Positions 21,636 to 21,636 of a DNA stretch of 21,636 nt are shown piece after piece. Numbering within the stretch: the first letter of the stretch is position 1; each line of letters begins with the position of its first letter. Location: NCBI GenBank assembly GCA_031553195.1, contig JAVBLV010000011.1:1-21636 (forward strand), in the 5' to 3' direction. Both the position numbers and the translations under genes were made by a program. The stretch comes from JAVBLV01 sp031553195 (GTDB lineage Bacteria > Bacteroidota > Bacteroidia > Bacteroidales > P3). The notes under the pieces are model-generated. The model saw only the letters and a program-made list of their open reading frames with translations, was not told where the DNA came from and did not search any database.

Positions 21636-21636
21636 G

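Overview
The window reads as Bacteroidales (Bacteroidota) chromosome. Three things point there: promoters of the Bacteroides type (TTTG-N19-TAnnTTTG, seen perfectly twice), A-rich start contexts instead of strong Shine-Dalgarno sites, and the gene families present (glycine-lipid acyltransferases GlsB/GlsA, beta-helix lipoprotein, exported TldD/TldE pair, MacB-type exporter genes). I cannot name the genus.

Left arm (1-4195): a decaying integrated element at the 3' end of tRNA-Asp(GTC). It carries a tightly packed three-gene cargo (winged-helix-like protein, AbiEii-like nucleotidyltransferase, calcineurin-like phosphoesterase) that resembles a defence or toxin-antitoxin cassette. Rearrangement scars follow: a membrane protein lacking its N-terminus (minus strand) abuts a TolC fragment lacking both ends (plus strand), which abuts the first codons (MRSTF) of a tyrosine-recombinase gene on the minus strand. 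Between this stub and the tRNA lies a three-fold degenerate module made of a tRNA-3'-end-like sequence, a strong terminator hairpin and GTAACG motifs. It looks like an attachment site hit or duplicated repeatedly.

Core chromosome (4196-17741, all minus strand): tRNA-Asp with a clear promoter; then, in transcription order, a glsA-glsB-engB operon followed by a beta-helix lipoprotein. Upstream lies a five-gene unit running from a consensus promoter at 16202-16232: exported TldD-like protease, exported TldE-like partner, MacB-type permease without an ATPase domain, HlyD/MacA-type adaptor and TolC-type outer membrane channel. This suggests a coupled peptide processing and export system whose ATPase is encoded elsewhere. 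A CPBP-family membrane protease follows upstream.

Right arm (17742-21636): an outer membrane beta-barrel gene on the plus strand, then about 760 bases without an intact gene that hold a decayed IS1-family end, two copies of a 70-base repeat and an octamer repeat. Next come a small unknown protein, an intact IS1-family transposase, and a four-base-overlapping pair made of a lipoprotein and the C-terminal end of a larger protein with an HExxH metallopeptidase motif. That pair has the layout of a polymorphic toxin with its immunity gene, and the locus appears to have been interrupted by the IS element.
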